Numbered from the stretch's first letter, positions 17,409 to 25,511 are shown. The stretch: DNA of 64,000 nucleotides from Paraburkholderia dilworthii (GCF_000472525.1 NZ_AWZT01000024.1:1-64000), one strand, 5' to 3'. The notes: generated from the sequence alone by a model not told the origin. Numbers and translations: made by a program.

Positions 17409-18383
17409 TCACGCCAGGTACTGCGCGAGTTTGTGCAGATCGACGTTGCCGCCGCTCACCACCACGCCCACGCGCTTGCCCTTCACGGGGATGACGCCGT
17501 TCAGCACGGCCGCCGCCGCGAGGCAACCGGTCGGTTCGACGACGATCTTCATGCGCTGCGCGAAAAAGCGCATGGTCTCGATCAACTGCTCGTCGGTGAC
17601 GGTTTCGATCCGCGCAACCAGCTTGCGGATGATCGCAAACGTGTAGTCGCCCAGATGTGTCGAGGCCGCGCCATCGGCGATGGTGCGCGGCGCGTCGATA
17701 TGCACGATCTCGCCGCGCGCAAGAGACTGCTGGCCGTCATTGCCCGCTTGCGGCTCAATGCCGATGACGGCGCACTCAGGACTCAACGCCGCCGCCGACA
17801 ACGCGCTGCCGCCAATCAGCCCGCCGCCGCCGAGGCACACAAACAGCATGTCGAGCGGCCCCGTTTCGTCGATCAGTTCCTTCACCGCCGTGCCCTGCCC
17901 TGCGATCACATGCGGATGATCGTACGGCGGAATCAGCGTCATGCCGCGCTCTTCGGCGAGCCTTCGGCCGATTTCTTCGCGGTTTTCCTTGTAGCGGTCG
18001 TAGGTAATGACTTCGCCGCCGTAGCCCTTGGTGGCGGCGACTTTGGCCGCCGGTGCGTCGTGCGGCATGATGATCGTCGCGCGGATGCCGGCGAGGCGCG
18101 CCGACAGCGCGATGGCCTGCGCATGGTTGCCGGACGAGTAGGTCAGCACGCCGGCCTTGCGCTGCTCGGCGTCGAAATGCGAGACCGCGTTATAGGCGCC
18201 GCGAAACTTGAAGGCGCCCATCCGCTGAAAGTTCTCGCATTTGAAGAACACAGACGCACCGGTGCGCTCGTTGAACGTGCTCGAGGTCAATACAGAGGTG
18301 CGGTGAGCGACACCGTCGAGGCGCGCGGCGGCGTCGAGTACGTCGTCGAAAGTGGGAGCGGCGAGTGGCTGCATCGGCTGCAT
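17409..18383 (-). CDS. PLP-dependent threonine/hydroxyaspartate ammonia-lyase
   Basis: A 324-aa fold-type II PLP enzyme of the catabolic threonine dehydratase/serine racemase group. The PLP lysine lies in GAFKFRGAYNAV, substrate loop SSGNHAQAIA follows, and the phosphate-binding glycine loop is CLGGGGLIGG. The C-terminal ACT domain of biosynthetic IlvA is absent, and the length fits threo-3-hydroxyaspartate ammonia-lyase or TdcB. I start it at the ATG at 18383, which has GGAG 10 nt upstream; the open frame reaches 18473 but the extra residues are not family-like. It is monocistronic. Confidence 0.85.
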   Translation of the reverse strand: MQPMQPLAAPTFDDVLDAAARLDGVAHRTSVLTSSTFNERTGASVFFKCENFQRMGAFKFRGAYNAVSHFDAEQRKAGVLTYSSGNHAQAIALSARLAGIRATIIMPHDAPAAKVAATKGYGGEVITYDRYKENREEIGRRLAEERGMTLIPPYDHPHVIAGQGTAVKELIDETGPLDMLFVCLGGGGLIGGSALSAAALSPECAVIGIEPQAGNDGQQSLARGEIVHIDAPRTIADGAASTHLGDYTFAIIRKLVARIETVTDEQLIETMRFFAQRMKIVVEPTGCLAAAAVLNGVIPVKGKRVGVVVSGGNVDLHKLAQYLA

Positions 18384-18479
18384 CGGCGTAGTTCTCCAGA
18401 GCGGTGGCAAGACTGCCATTCTCCCAGCTTCGCCAACGCTTTGGAACGTCGGCACGGCCTCACGACGCAGCAAAAAGAA

Positions 18480-18518
18480 AACGGCGTAACGCGGCGATCA
18501 AGCCGGCGTTACGCCGTT
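18480..18518 (-). terminator. Strong hairpin terminator of the Gly/Tyr-rich protein gene
   Basis: AACGGCGTAACGC and GCGTTACGCCGTT form a perfect 13-bp stem. Its loop can pair further (GGC/GCC). On the minus strand it is followed by TTTTCTTTTT. Confidence 0.85.
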
Positions 18519-18564
18519 CACACTGCGAATCTGTGCAGGAACTACCGCAGCTACCTGCTGAGGG

Positions 18565-18867
18565 TCAGCGCCGATAGTACCCGTGGCCATAGCCATAGCC
18601 ACCGCGGTAGTAGCCGTGGCGATAATACGGACGGCCATACCCATAATAGCCACCGACGACAACCGGCGGCGGCGCGTAGACCACAGGCGGCGCGTATACG
18701 ACGGGCGGCGGCGGCGGATAGTACACCGGCGGCGGCGCGGCATAGACCGGGTAAGCCGGCGCGACCGGTACCCCGATACCGATACCGACAGAAACATGCG
18801 CCTGCGCGGCGGAGGCAAGCCCCACGCCGAGTGCGGCGGCAACGACAAACGGAACGATCTTTTTCAC
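18565..18867 (-). CDS. Small exported Pro/Gly/Tyr-rich protein
   Basis: A 100-aa protein. I start it at a GTG at 18867, which has AGGAG 7 nt upstream and gives a clean signal peptide (KKIVPFVVAAALGVGLASAAQA). The mature part has no folded-domain look: a Val/Pro/Tyr section (PPPPPVVYAPPVVYAPPPVVV) and then a Gly/Tyr/His/Arg tail with repeats of GYGHGYYR type. Such proteins are common and uncharacterised in Burkholderiaceae; they may be surface or metal-binding proteins. The gene has its own terminator. Confidence 0.75.
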   Translation of the reverse strand: MKKIVPFVVAAALGVGLASAAQAHVSVGIGIGVPVAPAYPVYAAPPPVYYPPPPPVVYAPPVVYAPPPVVVGGYYGYGRPYYRHGYYRGGYGYGHGYYRR

Positions 18868-19185
18868 TTTTGTTCTCCTGGCGCGGCCCACGAAGGTCGC
18901 CGACTTCGCATGCGTTGCATGCTACGAGATCAATCTATCTAAAAAGTCCGCGCAACGCTGTTCGCATTTGTTGCAAATTGCAAAAGGCGAAAAGGATTTG
19001 CGCAGGTGGCCCGCTGACAGCGTTGCCGTCGGAGCGCGAACCTCTTGCAGAATCAGGCGATTGCGCCAGTTCGCCGCGCGTAACGCAATGCAATAGGGCC
19101 TCTGCGAGTTCAAGGAACGCAGCGTCGGTAATCTTTAATTACAAATTAGCTTCAATGCTGACAGCGCAAAGCAACAGCCCAAATA
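18868..19185. other. AT-richer intergenic region
   Basis: About 320 bp without a gene. It has an AT-rich patch at 18925-19010, probably the promoter of the exported protein gene on the minus strand. No other signal is clear. Confidence 0.45.
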
Positions 19186-19215
19186 AAAATGCCCGGCGCG
19201 CAGGCCGGGCATTTT
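19186..19215. terminator. Intrinsic terminator after the 53-aa gene
   Basis: AATGCCCGGC and GCCGGGCATT form a stem flanked by A-run and T-run, so it can work on either strand. It lies 22 bp after the stop of the small minus-strand gene. Confidence 0.85.
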
Positions 19216-19237
19216 CTCATCCGAAAGACAGCGTCGA

Positions 19238-19399
19238 TCAGCCGACTTTCACATATGCAAATTCGCGCGAAACGTTGGGCGGCACGTACGCGGCGCTGAT
19301 CCGCACGCGCGGGCTCAAACGCTTCTTCTGATCCCACCAGCGACGCCGCTGCGCGTGCGTCAGAAACCGCAAGTGCTTCCGGTAAGAAAAAATGTTCAT
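19238..19399 (-). CDS. Small basic protein, 53 aa, unknown
   Basis: The start is set by an unusually strong ribosome binding site: GGGGAGGT, 4 nt before the ATG at 19399. The protein is basic and aromatic (MNIFSYRKHLRFLTHAQRRRWWDQKKRLS, split here as one N-terminal segment), with a hydrophobic C-terminal part (AYVPPNVSREFAYVKVG). It has no membrane span. A proper terminator follows the stop, so the unit looks like a complete small gene. I do not recognise a family; the Arg/Lys/Trp cluster could bind nucleic acid or membranes, which is speculation. Confidence 0.65.
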   Translation of the reverse strand: MNIFSYRKHLRFLTHAQRRRWWDQKKRLSPRVRISAAYVPPNVSREFAYVKVG

Positions 19400-19645
19400 C
19401 GTAACCTCCCCGAATTCGATAGCGAAATTGCGAAGCGAGTACTCATAAAACAGCCACGGCTGAACGGCCATGCGGAAATTGTGAGCACTTTTTAAGCCTG
19501 CGGGGCGAGCGCGGCCCCATGACCGACCGCAAGCGTCATATCGCCTGCAAACTCATCTGACGACTGTCGCGTGAGTTGCGCCATGCGCCGGCCGATGCGC
19601 GATACTGCTGCTTTCCTGTCCAAGCCCCGTCCGGAGCACGTTGAC

Positions 19646-20578
19646 ATGCCCCCGTCTTCCACTCTGCCGCGCCTAGGCTTTATCGGCGCAGGCCGGCTCG
19701 CGCGATGCCTCGCGCTCGGTTTCTCCCGCGCCGGCTACCCGGTGACGGCAGTGGCGAGCCGCACGCCGGCTTCCGCCAGCCGGCTCGCCAGTCAAATTCC
19801 CGAATGCGTCGCGCTCGACGATCCTCAGAAAATCGTCGACAGCGCCGACGTTGTCTTTTTAGCCGTTCCAGACGACAGCATCGGTACGTCAGCGCACACA
19901 CTGCGCTTCGGCACCGACGCAGCCCACGGCAAGGCGCTCGTGCATTGCAGCGGCGCGTCGCCGGTCGAAATGCTTGTGCCCGCGCGCGACCAGGGCGCGT
20001 CGATCGGGGGCTTTCACCCGCTGTACCTATTCAGCGGCGAGCTCGTCGACCTGGAACGTATCGCCGGCTGCTCCGTGACGATCGAGGCCGACGGCGCCTT
20101 GAAGGACACGCTGACCGCGCTGGCCGTCGCGCTGCGCTGCCATCCGTTGTCGATCCCACCGGGCAGCCGGATGCTGTACCACGGCGCCGCGCACTATGCA
20201 GCGAGCTTCGCGCTATGCAGCCTTGCCGAATGCGTCGCACTGTGGCGCACGCTCGGTTTCGCCGAGGACGAAGCGCTGCGCGCGCTTTTGCCGATGCTCG
20301 CCGGCACCATCGAAACTGCGCGCGAGAAAGGCCTGCCTAACGCGCTCGCCGGGCCGGTATCGCGGGGCGACACCGGGGTCGTGCAGAAGCAGTTGGCGCT
20401 GTTCGAGAGCCTCGGCGGCGATCACGCTGCGCTCTACGGCTTGCTGTCGCGGCGCGCCGTCGCGCTGGCGCAACGCCGCGCCGCGCCGCCTGAGGCAATC
20501 GCCGGCATCGCCGACGCAGTGGAGCAATCGTTGAGCCGCTCACTGAATCAGGCGGCAGCAGGTGCAAGCGTCAAGTAA
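19646..20578 (+). CDS. Rossmann-fold protein with DUF2520 domain
   Basis: A 310-aa two-domain protein. The N-terminal NAD(P)-binding domain opens LPRLGFIGAGRLARCLALGFSRAGY, with G-x-G-x-x-A, and continues with ADVVFLAVPDDSI. The C-terminal helical domain (HCSGASPVEML, then GGFHPLYLF and GAAHYAASFALCSLAECVALW) is DUF2520, distantly like the ketopantoate/6-phosphogluconate dehydrogenase dimerisation domain. The reaction is not established. The ATG at 19646 has GGAG 9 nt upstream. The EthD gene follows after 77 bp. Confidence 0.85.
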   Translation: MPPSSTLPRLGFIGAGRLARCLALGFSRAGYPVTAVASRTPASASRLASQIPECVALDDPQKIVDSADVVFLAVPDDSIGTSAHTLRFGTDAAHGKALVHCSGASPVEMLVPARDQGASIGGFHPLYLFSGELVDLERIAGCSVTIEADGALKDTLTALAVALRCHPLSIPPGSRMLYHGAAHYAASFALCSLAECVALWRTLGFAEDEALRALLPMLAGTIETAREKGLPNALAGPVSRGDTGVVQKQLALFESLGGDHAALYGLLSRRAVALAQRRAAPPEAIAGIADAVEQSLSRSLNQAAAGASVK

Positions 20579-20655
20579 GCCGTGATAATGTGACGTCCGG
20601 CGCCGCGCGCAATCCGCCGGCGCCTCGCTTCGGGACCAACAGACGAGAACGCACA

Positions 20656-20976
20656 ATGATCAAGGTCAGCATCCTCTATCCGTACCGGGAAAACGGCCAC
20701 TTCGACGTGGGCTATTACTGCGCCACGCACATGCCGCTCGCGGCGCAGCTGTTCGGCTCGTCGCTGAAGGGCTGGTCCGTCGACGTGGGCATCAATGCGG
20801 GCCCGCCGGGCACGCCGCCGCCGTACGTGGCGGCAGGTCACTTCCTGTTCGATAGCACGGATGACTTCTATAAGGTCTTCAAGCCGGCATCCGAGCGACT
20901 GCTCGCCGACATTCCGAACTACACCGACGGCGGCAACGGCGCCATCCTCATCAGCGAAATCAAGGTTTCCGTGTGA
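20656..20976 (+). CDS. EthD-family protein
   Basis: A 106-aa dimeric alpha/beta-barrel (ferredoxin-like) protein of the EthD family. It has the typical MIKVSILYPYRENGHFDVGYYCATHMPLAAQLFG start and GHFLFDSTDDFYKVFKPASERLLADIPNYTD middle. EthD was first described in an ether-degradation cluster, but most homologues, as here, sit outside such clusters and have no known role. I chose the ATG at 20656; the extension upstream is not family-like. Confidence 0.85.
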   Translation: MIKVSILYPYRENGHFDVGYYCATHMPLAAQLFGSSLKGWSVDVGINAGPPGTPPPYVAAGHFLFDSTDDFYKVFKPASERLLADIPNYTDGGNGAILISEIKVSV

Positions 20977-21174
20977 TTACCGGCAGTTGACGCCGATCGG
21001 GGCGGCGCTGCCGGGCTGCGACTGCTTGCATCACGCCGCCCGCATCAGGCAACTCGCAATGCATACGGCCGCATCAGCGGCGGGTGCAACATAAAGAAAC
21101 CGCCGGTGCGCCAGACCAGAAGCGCCGGCGCCCAAGCCGTTCAGCGGCTGCCATCAGAAGCATAAGGACACACG

Positions 21175-21738
21175 ATGTTTGGCGATATCGCCCGTTTTCT
21201 GCTCAATACCGTCTTCACGTTGTTCGGCGCGGCGTTGCTGCTGCGCGCCTGGCTGCAAGTCGTGCGCATGCCGCCGTACAACCCGGTCACGAACGCCGTG
21301 CTGCAAGCGACGAACTGGATCGTGCTGCCGTTGCGGCGCATTCTGCCGAGCACGCGCAACGTCGACTGGGCAAGTCTGGTCGCGGCACTGATCGCCGCAA
21401 TCGTCTACGTCGTGCTGATGGTGGTGCTGACTGGCGCTGATCCGCTCACGCTGGTGCCGACGCTGTTGATCGTCGCCGTGCTCACCCTGATCAAGTGGGC
21501 GCTGAATCTGATTATCTGGATGACGATCCTGATGGCGCTGCTGTCGTGGCTCAATCCACGCTCGCCGGCCATGCCGATTCTGTACCAGTTGACCGCACCG
21601 TTTTTGAATCCGCTGCGGCGTGTGGTGCCGCACCTGGGCGGCATCGACCTTTCGCCGATTCTTCTGTTTGTGATCGTGCAAGTGCTGCTGATGGTGGTCA
21701 CGCGCGCCGCCGTTCAGCTCACTTACTTCGTGATCTGA
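21175..21738 (+). CDS. YggT-family membrane protein
   Basis: A 187-aa inner-membrane protein with two YGGT units, each made of two helices with a conserved polar turn (first: VVRMPPYNPVTNAVLQATNWIVLPLRRILPS; second: LNPRSPAMPILYQLTAPFLNPLRRVVP). The family is linked to osmotic shock tolerance and cell division in some bacteria, but its biochemistry is unknown. The tRNA-Gly gene follows 106 bp downstream. Confidence 0.9.
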   Translation: MFGDIARFLLNTVFTLFGAALLLRAWLQVVRMPPYNPVTNAVLQATNWIVLPLRRILPSTRNVDWASLVAALIAAIVYVVLMVVLTGADPLTLVPTLLIVAVLTLIKWALNLIIWMTILMALLSWLNPRSPAMPILYQLTAPFLNPLRRVVPHLGGIDLSPILLFVIVQVLLMVVTRAAVQLTYFVI

Positions 21739-21844
21739 TTCTGTCGGTAACGCCGCACGATGCGGCCGCGCTTGACGCGGCGTAAGGAAAGGCGGCGGCG
21801 CAATTTGCGCTCGCTGCCCTTTCGCGAGTAAAATAGCGCGCTCT

Positions 21845-21918
21845 GCGGGCGTCGTATAATGGTAATACCCTAGCTTCCCAAGCTAGAGCCGTGGGTTCGA
21901 TTCCCATCGCCCGCTCCA
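21845..21918 (+). tRNA. tRNA-Gly(CCC)
   Basis: A 74-nt tRNA with encoded CCA. Acceptor stem GCGGGCG pairs with CGCCCGC. The anticodon stem CTAGC/GCTAG holds the loop TTCCCAA, giving anticodon CCC. The T-loop is GTTCGATTC. A -10-like TAAAAT lies about 12 nt upstream. Its last 11 bases recur 700 bp downstream (22608-22618). Confidence 0.96.
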
Positions 21919-22048
21919 GACAACTTTCCGCTTATCTTTCCAGCGATCACCTGACGAACAGCCAGGCGATCGCCTAGACACCTCGCAGAATGCATCTGCC
22001 CTCACCGCACTGCGATTGAATAACGCGCGGCAAGCATTGCCAAAGACA

Positions 22049-22432
22049 TCAAATCCACTGATTGGCTTTCCACGCCAACCGCGCGGACGCGGCATTGTGA
22101 TAACGGCCAAGAATATATCGAATACCGCCGCGGCATTCTTCCACTGCACGGCCGAATGACTTGACGTCACCCGGATTCAATTCATATTGCGACGGCAGCA
22201 ATTGAAAGAGCCCACGCGCACCGGACTTCGGATTGCGCAGATTCACCGCACCGCCCGACTCCTGCGCCATCAGCCATAGCAGATCGTTGAATTGAGTCAG
22301 GGGAACACCTTCAATCGACATTGCTTCGCGAAGCGCATTCGTGGAGGTAGCCGGAACATGGGTCGGCTCAATTGCGCTCCAGCCGGTCTTCGCTGCTTTT
22401 GCTTCGCGGTGCGTGTGTGCGTGCTTACTCAT
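22049..22432 (-). CDS. Small lytic transglycosylase (SLT) domain protein
   Basis: A 127-aa protein made up almost entirely of one goose-lysozyme-like SLT domain. The catalytic Glu is in LLWLMAQESGGAVN, followed by NPKSGARGLFQLLPSQYELNPGD and the Trp-containing end LAWKANQWI. No signal peptide is evident (the N-terminus is KHAHTHREAKAAK), so it would need another export route, or lysis, to reach peptidoglycan. Small SLT proteins of this kind occur in phages and in secretion gene sets; neither is next to it. It is less GC-rich in its flanks and sits between tRNA-Gly and a copy of the tRNA's last 11 bases. Confidence 0.75.
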   Translation of the reverse strand: MSKHAHTHREAKAAKTGWSAIEPTHVPATSTNALREAMSIEGVPLTQFNDLLWLMAQESGGAVNLRNPKSGARGLFQLLPSQYELNPGDVKSFGRAVEECRGGIRYILGRYHNAASARLAWKANQWI

Positions 22433-22563
22433 AACGGATATTCGCGTGAATTAATCGTTGGAAAGGAATCAGGCCAGGTGAACGATTAAAACATATAAAC
22501 GCAATCATCGTTATTGAAATGTAATGTTGCCACGCGTGCGGATGCGGTGAAGCGCGCCCTGTC

Positions 22564-22682
22564 TGGACGCACCCTTTCGCGTTGTGCTACCTTACGCGCA
22601 CTTGCAACGCCCGCTCCACTTTACTGCTGAGCCTTCCAGCAGAAATCAAGCATGAGCCGCCTCGACGAAGGCGGCTTTTTTA
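22564..22682 (+). ncRNA. Candidate small RNA or leader ahead of trmB
   Basis: A possible promoter (TGGACG 22564-22569, 18-nt spacer, extended -10 TG-C-TACCTT ending 22593) precedes about 80 nt that hold a CTGCTG/CAGCAG hairpin. A strong intrinsic terminator follows at 22655-22682 (AGCCGCCT, CGACGA, AGGCGGCT, then TTTTTT). The terminator lies about 150 bp before the trmB start, so the unit is either a free small RNA or an attenuating leader. No other upstream gene on this strand needs this terminator except the distant tRNA. Confidence 0.35.
22655..22682 (+). terminator. Intrinsic terminator upstream of trmB
   Basis: An eight-bp GC stem AGCCGCCT/AGGCGGCT with a 6-nt loop and a T6 tract. It belongs to the candidate small RNA, or to read-through from tRNA-Gly. 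Confidence 0.85.
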
Positions 22683-22834
22683 TAGCGGCGGCTGGCGCGC
22701 GCAGCAACCAATCGCAAAGCGCCGGCACTATGCGAGCCGACGCGCGCAACGCGGTCCGCGCCGCGTCGTTACGTGCAAGCGCCAGGATGCGCCGCGCGAG
22801 CCGCGAAGCCTTCACCCATGTAGCAGCATCGACC

Positions 22835-23617
22835 ATGATCCACGATCCAAACGACGTCGGCTTGCCCGACGAACTTCCGACGCCCTCCGGCGAAACAGAC
22901 GCTCTCCCCGCCGGCGACGCCGCGCCGCATGAGGAAGGCTTGCACCGGCGCCGCATCCGCAGCTTCGTCACGCGTGCCGGCCGTGTGTCTACCGGCCAAC
23001 GCCGCGCGATGGACGAACTCGGTCCGCGCTTTGTCGTGCCGTTCGCGCCGCAACAGCCGGACTGGAACAGCGTCTTCGGCCGTGAAGCGCCACGCGTGCT
23101 CGAGATCGGCTTCGGCATGGGCGCGACCACCGCCGAGATCGCCTCGCATCGTCCCGGTGACGACTTTCTAGGTGTCGAGGTGCACGAGCCGGGCGTCGGC
23201 GCATTGCTGAAGCTGATGGGCGAGCACGGGCTGACCAACATTCGCATCATTCAGCACGATGCCGTCGAAGTGCTCGAACAGATGATCGCGCCGGACAGTC
23301 TCGACGGTGTGCACATTTTCTTTCCGGACCCGTGGCACAAGGCACGTCATCACAAGCGCCGCCTGATTCAGCCGAAATTCGTCGCGCTGCTCGCATCGCG
23401 CCTGAAGCCCGGCGCCTATCTGCATTGCGCGACCGACTGGCAGAACTACGCCGAGCAGATGCTCGAAGTGCTGAGCGCGGAGCCGGCGTTGCAAAACACC
23501 GTCGACGGCTATGCGCCTCGCCCCGATTATCGCCCGGTGACGAAGTTCGAGCGACGCGGCCTGCGGCTTGGCCACGGCGTGTGGGATCTGGTGTTCCGCA
23601 AACGCGGCGTCGCATAA
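22835..23617 (+). CDS. trmB: tRNA (guanine-N7-)-methyltransferase
   Basis: A 260-aa SAM-dependent enzyme that methylates G46 of tRNA variable loops. The SAM motif is VLEIGFGMGATTAEIA, and the family signature HIFFPDPWHKARHHKRRLIQPKFVALLASRLKPGG-like segment follows, with the ATDWQNYAEQM element near the end. The first ~50 residues are a poorly conserved extension common in this group. The ATG at 22835 is the first in frame that gives a sensible N-terminus. It is convergent with uppP. Confidence 0.95.
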   Translation: MIHDPNDVGLPDELPTPSGETDALPAGDAAPHEEGLHRRRIRSFVTRAGRVSTGQRRAMDELGPRFVVPFAPQQPDWNSVFGREAPRVLEIGFGMGATTAEIASHRPGDDFLGVEVHEPGVGALLKLMGEHGLTNIRIIQHDAVEVLEQMIAPDSLDGVHIFFPDPWHKARHHKRRLIQPKFVALLASRLKPGAYLHCATDWQNYAEQMLEVLSAEPALQNTVDGYAPRPDYRPVTKFERRGLRLGHGVWDLVFRKRGVA

Positions 23618-23683
23618 CTGCAACCGCGCTCGCTGCCGCAAGATCGGCCGCGACGTGGCCCGCAACATCGGTCGCGAAAAACA

Positions 23684-23720
23684 AAAAGGTCCGCCACAAC
23701 GCGAGTGGGCGGACCTTTTT
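23684..23720. terminator. Bidirectional terminator between trmB and uppP
   Basis: AAAAGGTCCGCC and GGCGGACCTTTTT form a long stem with A/T-runs on both sides. Confidence 0.9.
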
Positions 23721-23747
23721 AATTGCCGACGAGAAACAGCGTGGGGC

Positions 23748-24599
23748 TTAATCCGTCCAGCTCAGCGCACCGCTATAGCCGACCAGCAGAATCAGCAATC
23801 CGAAGCCGATGCGATACCACGCGAACGCGGTGAAATCGTGGCCGGCAATATAGCGAAGCAGCCAGCGCACGCAGAAAAAGGCGCTGACGAACGCCGCCAC
23901 GAAGCCCAGAGCGAAAACGCCGAGCGCGTCGACGGACAACAGATGCCAGTCCTTGTACAACTCGTACGCGGTCGCGCCGAACATGATCGGAATCGCGAGG
24001 AAAAAGGAAAACTCCGTGGCCACGCGCCGGTCGAGACCAAACAGCATCCCGCCGATGATCGTCGAGCCAGAGCGCGACGTGCCTGGAATTAGCGCGAAAC
24101 ATTGGGCGAGACCGACTTTCAGCGCGTCCATCGGGGTCATGTCGTCCACGTCGTGCACACGCGCGACCTTGGCGCGGCCGCCTTCTCCACCTTGCCCGCG
24201 CTGGCGTGCTTCGGCCCACAGAATGACAACGCCGCCGGTTACCAGTGCGAACGCCACGGGCACCGGCGAAAACAGAGCCGCCTTGATGGTCTTCTCTAGC
24301 AACAGTCCGAGCACGACCGCTGGAATGGTCGCGATGACCACATTGAACGCAAAGCGCCGCGCTTCCGGACGGCTTGGCAGGCCGGTTACCACGCTGCCGA
24401 TGCGACGGCGAAACTCCCAGCACACGGCGAGAATCGCGCCGAGCTGAATCACCACGTCGAAGGTCTTCGCATGTTCGTCGGTGAAGTTGAGCAGACTCCC
24501 CGCGACGATCAGATGCCCCGTGCTCGACACCGGCAAAAACTCCGTCAAGCCTTCGACGATGCCCAGAATCAGCACCTTGCAAGCCAATAACCAGTCCAT
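23748..24599 (-). CDS. uppP: Undecaprenyl-diphosphatase (BacA/UppP)
   Basis: A 283-aa polytopic inner-membrane enzyme that dephosphorylates undecaprenyl pyrophosphate so that the lipid carrier can be reused for peptidoglycan and other polymers. It confers bacitracin tolerance. The catalytic motifs are EGLTEFLPVSSTGHLIV at residues 15-31 and the PGTSRSGSTIIGG motif near residue 175. About eight hydrophobic segments are present. The loop near residue 140 (EARQRGQGGEGGRAKVA) is charged and variable. The lipoprotein gene lies upstream on the same strand. Confidence 0.96.
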   Translation of the reverse strand: MDWLLACKVLILGIVEGLTEFLPVSSTGHLIVAGSLLNFTDEHAKTFDVVIQLGAILAVCWEFRRRIGSVVTGLPSRPEARRFAFNVVIATIPAVVLGLLLEKTIKAALFSPVPVAFALVTGGVVILWAEARQRGQGGEGGRAKVARVHDVDDMTPMDALKVGLAQCFALIPGTSRSGSTIIGGMLFGLDRRVATEFSFFLAIPIMFGATAYELYKDWHLLSVDALGVFALGFVAAFVSAFFCVRWLLRYIAGHDFTAFAWYRIGFGLLILLVGYSGALSWTD

Positions 24600-24686
24600 C
24601 CGTGCCCCTCATCGCTATAGATTGTCGGTTGTCGGAACTGGCACGACCGGCACGACGACGCGCGGCCCTGCCGGCCGCGCGCAGCG

Positions 24687-25277
24687 TCATTTCTCGACGA
24701 TTTGAACGCGTATACCGTTTGTAAGGATGGTGATTGTACCGGGTTCGTAATTCACTCCGGCAAATTGCAGTTGTTCCGGCTTGAACGTGTAGATCGGGTA
24801 ATTGCTGAGCAGCTGCGTGGCGAGCACGGCTGCGGCGGCGTTGATCTGTTGCGTGTAGGCCTGCGCCTGGCCGTTCACGCTGACGTTGTCTACGTTCGGC
24901 GATTTCAGCACGACGGATTTGCTTGCGGCGTCGTATGCAAGTTCGCTCGACAGCGTGAAGACGCCGTCGACCGGCTGCGGCATGAAGGGGCTCGCGAGGT
25001 GGGCATCGAGCTTCACGGAGATACGGTTCGCGTCCGGCAGCAAGCCGACCACCGGATGGCTCAGCGCGACGTCGAACACTTGCGAGACGGTGCGCTGATA
25101 AGGAAATTTGCGCTGCACGGCGTCCTGCACCTGCTGCTGCGAGAACGTGTAGTGCGACGGAATGAACGGGAAGGTCGATGTGGCGCACGCCGCGAGCGAA
25201 ACGATGCCAAGCGCGCTGGCGCCTGCCAGCGCGGCGAGTAGAAAACAGCGCCTTGCCGGCGCGACGAGTCGAGTCAT
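24687..25277 (-). CDS. DUF1439 lipoprotein (YceB-like)
   Basis: A 196-aa predicted lipoprotein. The signal peptide ends in a lipobox, with the lipidated Cys in SLAACATS near residue 31. The rest is one DUF1439 domain (YTFSQQQVQDAVQRKFPYQRTVSQVFDVALSHP, then LDAHLASPFMPQPVDGVFTLSSELAYD), related to the tubular-lipid-binding-like fold of YceB. Asp after the Cys is absent, so it should go to the outer membrane. AGGAG lies 6 nt before the ATG. Its upstream region is taken up by tandem palindromic repeats. Confidence 0.85.
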   Translation of the reverse strand: MTRLVAPARRCFLLAALAGASALGIVSLAACATSTFPFIPSHYTFSQQQVQDAVQRKFPYQRTVSQVFDVALSHPVVGLLPDANRISVKLDAHLASPFMPQPVDGVFTLSSELAYDAASKSVVLKSPNVDNVSVNGQAQAYTQQINAAAAVLATQLLSNYPIYTFKPEQLQFAGVNYEPGTITILTNGIRVQIVEK

Positions 25278-25290
25278 ATGGTTCTCCTGT

Positions 25291-25456
25291 GTCGACCAGA
25301 GTTAGCGCTTTAGCGCTTACTCTGGTCCCATGCAAAGCGGTCGACCAGAGTTAGCGCTTTAGCGCTTACTCTGGTCCCATGCAAAGCTGTCAACCGGACT
25401 TGGCGCTTTAGCGCTCACTCCGATCCATCCAAAGCTGCCGACCGACCATAGCGCTT
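25291..25456. repeat. 49-bp tandem repeats, each a near-palindrome
   Basis: Copies 1 (25291-25339) and 2 (25340-25388) are identical except for the last base. Copy 3 (25389-25436) has diverged, and a fourth fragment starts at 25437. Each unit contains the near-palindrome CCAGAGT-tAGCGCTttAGCGCTt-ACTCTGG, able to form a long hairpin. In copy 3 one pair has changed on both sides (A-T to G-C), while two other positions no longer pair. The array starts 13 bp upstream of the lipoprotein start codon. Confidence 0.9.
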
Positions 25457-25511
25457 CCGCACATACCCCGGCCCTGCAACCTCCCAACCAAAAAGCGGCG
25501 CCTCGCCTCAC

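Noticed and set aside
16986..19331. 781-aa open frame on the + strand
   Set aside because: It is the reverse-strand shadow of the ammonia-lyase and exported-protein genes plus intergenic DNA. Its translation is Arg/His-rich with no domain, and it runs through two terminators.
23773..25335. 520-aa open frame on the - strand over uppP and the lipoprotein gene
   Set aside because: It is shifted one frame from two well-recognised genes. The translation is rich in Arg, with no motif.
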